Shown: piece after piece, positions 6,609 through 9,022 of the stretch
Layout of the letters: every line of letters begins with the position of its first letter
How positions within the stretch are numbered: position 1 is the stretch's first letter
Source of the DNA: Rhodospirillales bacterium
GTDB taxonomy: Bacteria > Pseudomonadota > Alphaproteobacteria > Rhodospirillales > JASLLV01
NCBI GenBank assembly: GCA_030754475.1
Contig: JASMAE010000307.1
Coordinates: forward strand, 1-9,022
Length of the DNA: 9,022 nt
Direction: 5' to 3'
The notes under the pieces: generated by a model
The model's input: only the letters and a program-made list of their open reading frames with translations
Database searches by the model: none
What the model was told of the DNA's origin: nothing
Translations under genes and position numbers: made by a program

Positions 6609-7904
6609 CTAAGGCGTGCGTTCTGCGATCGCCTTTAGCTGCGCGAGGCACGCCTCGCGATCGGCCCGGTAGTCGCCTTCCTCCCACCACGCCTCGGCGG
6701 CCGCAAGCACCTCGCCGACCCGTTTCCCGGGAGCGCCGCCGAGCGCGAGCACGTCCCGGCCCTTCAAGGGGAACGCGAGCGGCCGCCACTGGGCCGCGGA
6801 TTCGAGCAGCGCCTGCCAGGCTTGGTTGCGCTCCGTCTGCCGAAGTGGATCGATCGCAAGCTCGCCCGCCCAGTTCAGAAGTGTCATGTCACGCACAATT
6901 CCGGCGCCCCGCCTGTGAAGCACGCGCCGAAGCGACGTATCGGCGATTCCGGGCTTGATTGCCGTGTCGGCGCTCGCAAGCTGGGCGAGGCGCTCTGCCT
7001 CGATGCGGCTGAGGCGCAGACGTTGGGCGACGTTCCGGGCCCCGTCCTCGGTGGTAGTCAGCAGACCGGCGAGTCGGCGCAGCGGGTCCGCGAACACGCC
7101 TTCCACGCGAATTGCCCGCGTTTCCAACCAGTTGAGTATGCGCAACCGGCCGACGTCGCCCGCCTCGGGCAGGATGTTTTCGAGTACGCGCTCGCCCCGC
7201 ATCAACACGATGACGCCGGCGAGATTCGGCGACAACAGGATTCGAAACATCTCGCCCCGCACGCGTTCGCCGGAAAGCTCGCGCAGGCGATACGCGAGCG
7301 CCCGACACGCGGCCAGTGCATCGACGTCTGGGGGCGGTTGTCCGTAATGGCCGTAGAAGCGGAAGTAGCGGAGCAGGCGGAGCACGTCTTCCTCGATCCG
7401 TGCCCGGGCGTTACCGACGAATCGCACCCGACCGTAAGCCAAGTCGTCGAGGCCGCCGAACGGATCGTAAATGTCGCCGTCCAGCGTGCACGAAAGGGCG
7501 TTGAACGTGAAATCGCGCCGCGCCGCGTCCGCGATCCAGTCGTCGGTGAAACTCACCCGCGCGCGGCGGCCGCCGGTCTCCACGTCGATTCTGAGCGACG
7601 TGATCTCGAAGCGGCGCTTTCCGACCACGGCCGTGACGGTTCCGTGATCAATCCCGGTCGGAATGACCACGATCCCTGCGTTGCCGAGAAGGGTCATGAC
7701 GCCGCCGGGTGGGTGCGGCGTCGCGATATCGATGTCATTCACGGGGCGTCTTGCGACCGAATCGCGGACGCAGCCGCCGACGTAGCGGACTTCCGTCCCG
7801 TCCGCCGCCAGCGCCTCGACGACGGCGCGCGTTTCCGGCGCCGTCATCCACGATTGCAGCGCGATCTGGCCGATCGGCACGGGCGACGGCGGCTTCTCGC
7901 TCAA
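6609..7904 (-). CDS. cca: CCA-adding enzyme (class II tRNA nucleotidyltransferase)
   Basis: Builds or repairs the 3' CCA end of tRNAs from CTP and ATP without a template; cytoplasmic. The 431-residue product starts with the class II polymerase-beta-like head: YVGGCVRD (41-48), the metal-binding NDID (56-59), RRDFTFNAL (129-137) and EEDVLRLLRYFRF (171-183), the last holding the EDxxR motif that selects the nucleotide. A helical neck, body and tail follow with no HD phosphohydrolase motif that I can see. The start is uncertain. The first ATG in the family region (7847) cuts off residues that align with the usual N-terminus (a Trp followed by APET). The TTG at 7904 has GAAGAG 5 bases upstream and is preferred; a GTG at 7910 is also possible. 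It lies 46 bases after DUF6111 and is probably in the same operon. Poly(A) polymerase I is a relative, but motif spacing and context favour Cca. Confidence 0.92.
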   Translation of the reverse strand: MSEKPPSPVPIGQIALQSWMTAPETRAVVEALAADGTEVRYVGGCVRDSVARRPVNDIDIATPHPPGGVMTLLGNAGIVVIPTGIDHGTVTAVVGKRRFEITSLRIDVETGGRRARVSFTDDWIADAARRDFTFNALSCTLDGDIYDPFGGLDDLAYGRVRFVGNARARIEEDVLRLLRYFRFYGHYGQPPPDVDALAACRALAYRLRELSGERVRGEMFRILLSPNLAGVIVLMRGERVLENILPEAGDVGRLRILNWLETRAIRVEGVFADPLRRLAGLLTTTEDGARNVAQRLRLSRIEAERLAQLASADTAIKPGIADTSLRRVLHRRGAGIVRDMTLLNWAGELAIDPLRQTERNQAWQALLESAAQWRPLAFPLKGRDVLALGGAPGKRVGEVLAAAEAWWEEGDYRADREACLAQLKAIAERTP

Positions 7905-7950
7905 GGCCACTCTTCGGCCGCGTTGGACGGCGCGCCGTCTTTCGGTCCGA

Positions 7951-8226
7951 TCATTCCACGTATCCGGGGACGACGCGTCCCCCCTCGTATTGGGGCGGGT
8001 GATAGGTGCCGCCCGGATCCGATCCCAGACCAAGGCCCAACACGGCGAGTCCGGCCAGCATCAAGGCGAACCCACAGACCACGAGCCAGAACCAAGGCCC
8101 GTCTTGCAGGCGGACGAGCATGTCGTTCGGGGACTGTCCCGGCTTGCGCGTGAGCGCGATCCAACCCACGAACACGAGCGTCGGAAGCAGCAGCGGCAGG
8201 ACGTATTGCAACACGATTCGCGTCAT
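7951..8226 (-). CDS. DUF6111-like small two-helix membrane protein
   Basis: A 91-residue protein of unknown function. Two hydrophobic segments lie at about 5-25 and 46-68, joined by a basic loop (TRKPG to VRL). It ends in a Gly/Pro-rich stretch, GGTYHPPQYEGGRVVPGYVE (72-91), which I associate with the alphaproteobacterial DUF6111 family. By the positive-inside rule the loop would be cytoplasmic and both ends, including the C-terminal motif, periplasmic; this is inference. The ATG overlaps the nudL stop by four bases (ATGA), so its translation is probably coupled to nudL. The cca gene follows on the same strand. Context links it to a CoA-nucleotide hydrolase and a tRNA enzyme but gives no direct functional clue. 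Confidence 0.85.
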   Translation of the reverse strand: MTRIVLQYVLPLLLPTLVFVGWIALTRKPGQSPNDMLVRLQDGPWFWLVVCGFALMLAGLAVLGLGLGSDPGGTYHPPQYEGGRVVPGYVE

Positions 8227-8891
8227 GCCGCGGTCAAGGCGTCGCGGAGATCGATAAGAATTCCCGCAGTTGCCCCCCAGATGTAGTGCTCGGCGTATTG
8301 CACCGCGTGGAAGAAACGTTCGACCCCGTCGAATGTCCGGCTGTGGCGGTGATAGTTGCCGGCCTCCAGAAGGAAGGCGAGCGGAACCTCGAAGACGGAA
8401 GCGACCTCGCCCGCGTCGGGGTCGATCGCGAAAGGAACATCCACCAGCGCGACCACCGGCGTCACCAGGAAGCCGGTCCGGGTCGCATAATCGTCGAGCC
8501 GACCGATTACGCGCACCCCGTCCCGATCGAGCCCGACTTCTTCCTCCGTCTCGCGCAACGCCGCGGCCTCCGCATCGCCGTCGCCGGGTTCGATCCCGCC
8601 CCCGGGGAAGCTGATCTGCCCGGCGTGGTGGACAAGGTGATCCGTGCGCCGGGTAAAAAGGATCGACGCGTTCGGGCGACGGTCAACGATCGGCACGAGG
8701 ACGGCCGCGCGACGCAGCCCGCGCCGGGGCGCGAGCCCCGGGTTGAGCTCGTGATCGCCGTGAAGCTGCGACCGGCTCGCCCTCGCGCCGGCGTCTTGGG
8801 GCGCTCGGCGAGCGATGCGGCGGGTCAACTCCTCCCGGGTCAGGGGCGGGGATCGACCGGCCCGATGGGGAAAAACGTTCCGCTGCTCCAT
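8223..8891 (-). CDS. nudL: NudL-type Nudix hydrolase, probable CoA pyrophosphatase
   Basis: Probably hydrolyses CoA and its derivatives to 4'-phosphopantetheine and 3',5'-ADP; cytoplasmic. The 222-residue product shows the NudL/UPF0035 signature (FTRRTDHLVHHAGQISFPGG, 79-98) merging into the Nudix box with ALRETEEEVGL (111-121), whose glutamates bind the metal. Spacing of the first part of the box follows NudL, not the strict Nudix consensus. The start is doubtful. The ATG at 8891 overlaps the DUF1285 reading frame by 52 bases and has no clear ribosome site, and family members usually begin near the LTREEL segment (17-22). A CTG at 8843, which overlaps the DUF1285 stop as CTGA, or a TTG at 8828 just after GGGAGGAG would remove the overlap. 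The stop overlaps the next start by four bases. Confidence 0.88.
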   Translation of the reverse strand: MEQRNVFPHRAGRSPPLTREELTRRIARRAPQDAGARASRSQLHGDHELNPGLAPRRGLRRAAVLVPIVDRRPNASILFTRRTDHLVHHAGQISFPGGGIEPGDGDAEAAALRETEEEVGLDRDGVRVIGRLDDYATRTGFLVTPVVALVDVPFAIDPDAGEVASVFEVPLAFLLEAGNYHRHSRTFDGVERFFHAVQYAEHYIWGATAGILIDLRDALTAA

Positions 8892-9022
8892 ATCCCGTAC
8901 ACTTCTTCGTTATCGACCACTTCTTCGGTCCCCAGTTCCACCAACTGGTAATACACTGAACGAGTCAGGCGCGCCTCGATCTTGGGACGGACGGTCACGT
9001 ACGGCGACGGTTCGCCCGAAGC
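8840..9022 (-). CDS. DUF1285 family protein, C-terminal end (cut by window edge)
   Basis: Only the last 60 codons are present; the gene begins beyond the right edge. The fragment reads PYVTVRPKIEARLTRSVYYQ, then LVELG, an acidic stretch, and ends in VYGIWSSGTFFPIG plus a short tail. This pattern, a conserved Arg/Tyr-containing helix then a closing GxWSxGxxFxxG segment, is what I associate with DUF1285. I also recall members upstream of the CoA pyrophosphatase and cca genes in alphaproteobacteria. The function is not established as far as I know; the protein is expected to be soluble. Its stop at 8840 lies inside the reading frame annotated for nudL when that gene is started at the ATG. Confidence 0.75.
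   Translation of the reverse strand, partial: ASGEPSPYVTVRPKIEARLTRSVYYQLVELGTEEVVDNEEVYGIWSSGTFFPIGPVDPRP

Overview
The window looks like an ordinary, GC-rich stretch of an aerobic alphaproteobacterial chromosome, probably near the Rhodospirillales. The evidence is a three-gene cytochrome bc1 operon of bacterial type (Rieske, cytochrome b, separate cytochrome c1), an oxygen-dependent HemF, and a DUF1285 / CoA-pyrophosphatase / DUF6111 / CCA-transferase cluster that I associate with that class. I see no rRNA, tRNA, CRISPR array, insertion sequence, phage gene or sign of recent transfer. Coding density is high, and start/stop overlaps of 1 or 4 bases are frequent.

Layout. (1) Bases 1-4977, minus strand, read right to left: petA, petB, petC, then mtnP, mtnA and the start of a small membrane protein that runs off the left edge. 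The first three make the quinol:cytochrome c oxidoreductase. The next two carry out the first steps of 5'-methylthioadenosine (MTA) salvage. (2) Bases 4978-5222: a 245-base divergent control region with three inverted repeats, a plausible sigma-70-like promoter facing petA, and a TATAAT facing trmL. (3) Bases 5223-6538, plus strand: trmL (tRNA wobble methyltransferase) and hemF (coproporphyrinogen III oxidase), overlapping by one base. (4) Bases 6539-6608: a short convergent gap with a small hairpin. (5) Bases 6609-9022, minus strand, read right to left: the C-terminal end of a DUF1285 gene, a NudL-type CoA pyrophosphatase, a DUF6111 small membrane protein and the CCA-adding enzyme.

How the parts fit: HemF makes a heme precursor and bc1 consumes heme b and heme c, and the two transcription units share one control region, so joint control is plausible but not shown. 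MTA phosphorylase and methylthioribose-1-phosphate isomerase recycle the thioether left over from polyamine and other SAM-dependent reactions. The later salvage enzymes are not in the window, so the fate of methylthioribulose-1-phosphate is open. TrmL and the CCA enzyme are both tRNA-maturation functions but sit in separate units. I found no clearly new biological system. The points most worth a second look are the cluster of dyads between petA and trmL, the unresolved MTA salvage route, the DUF6111 protein and the nudL start.
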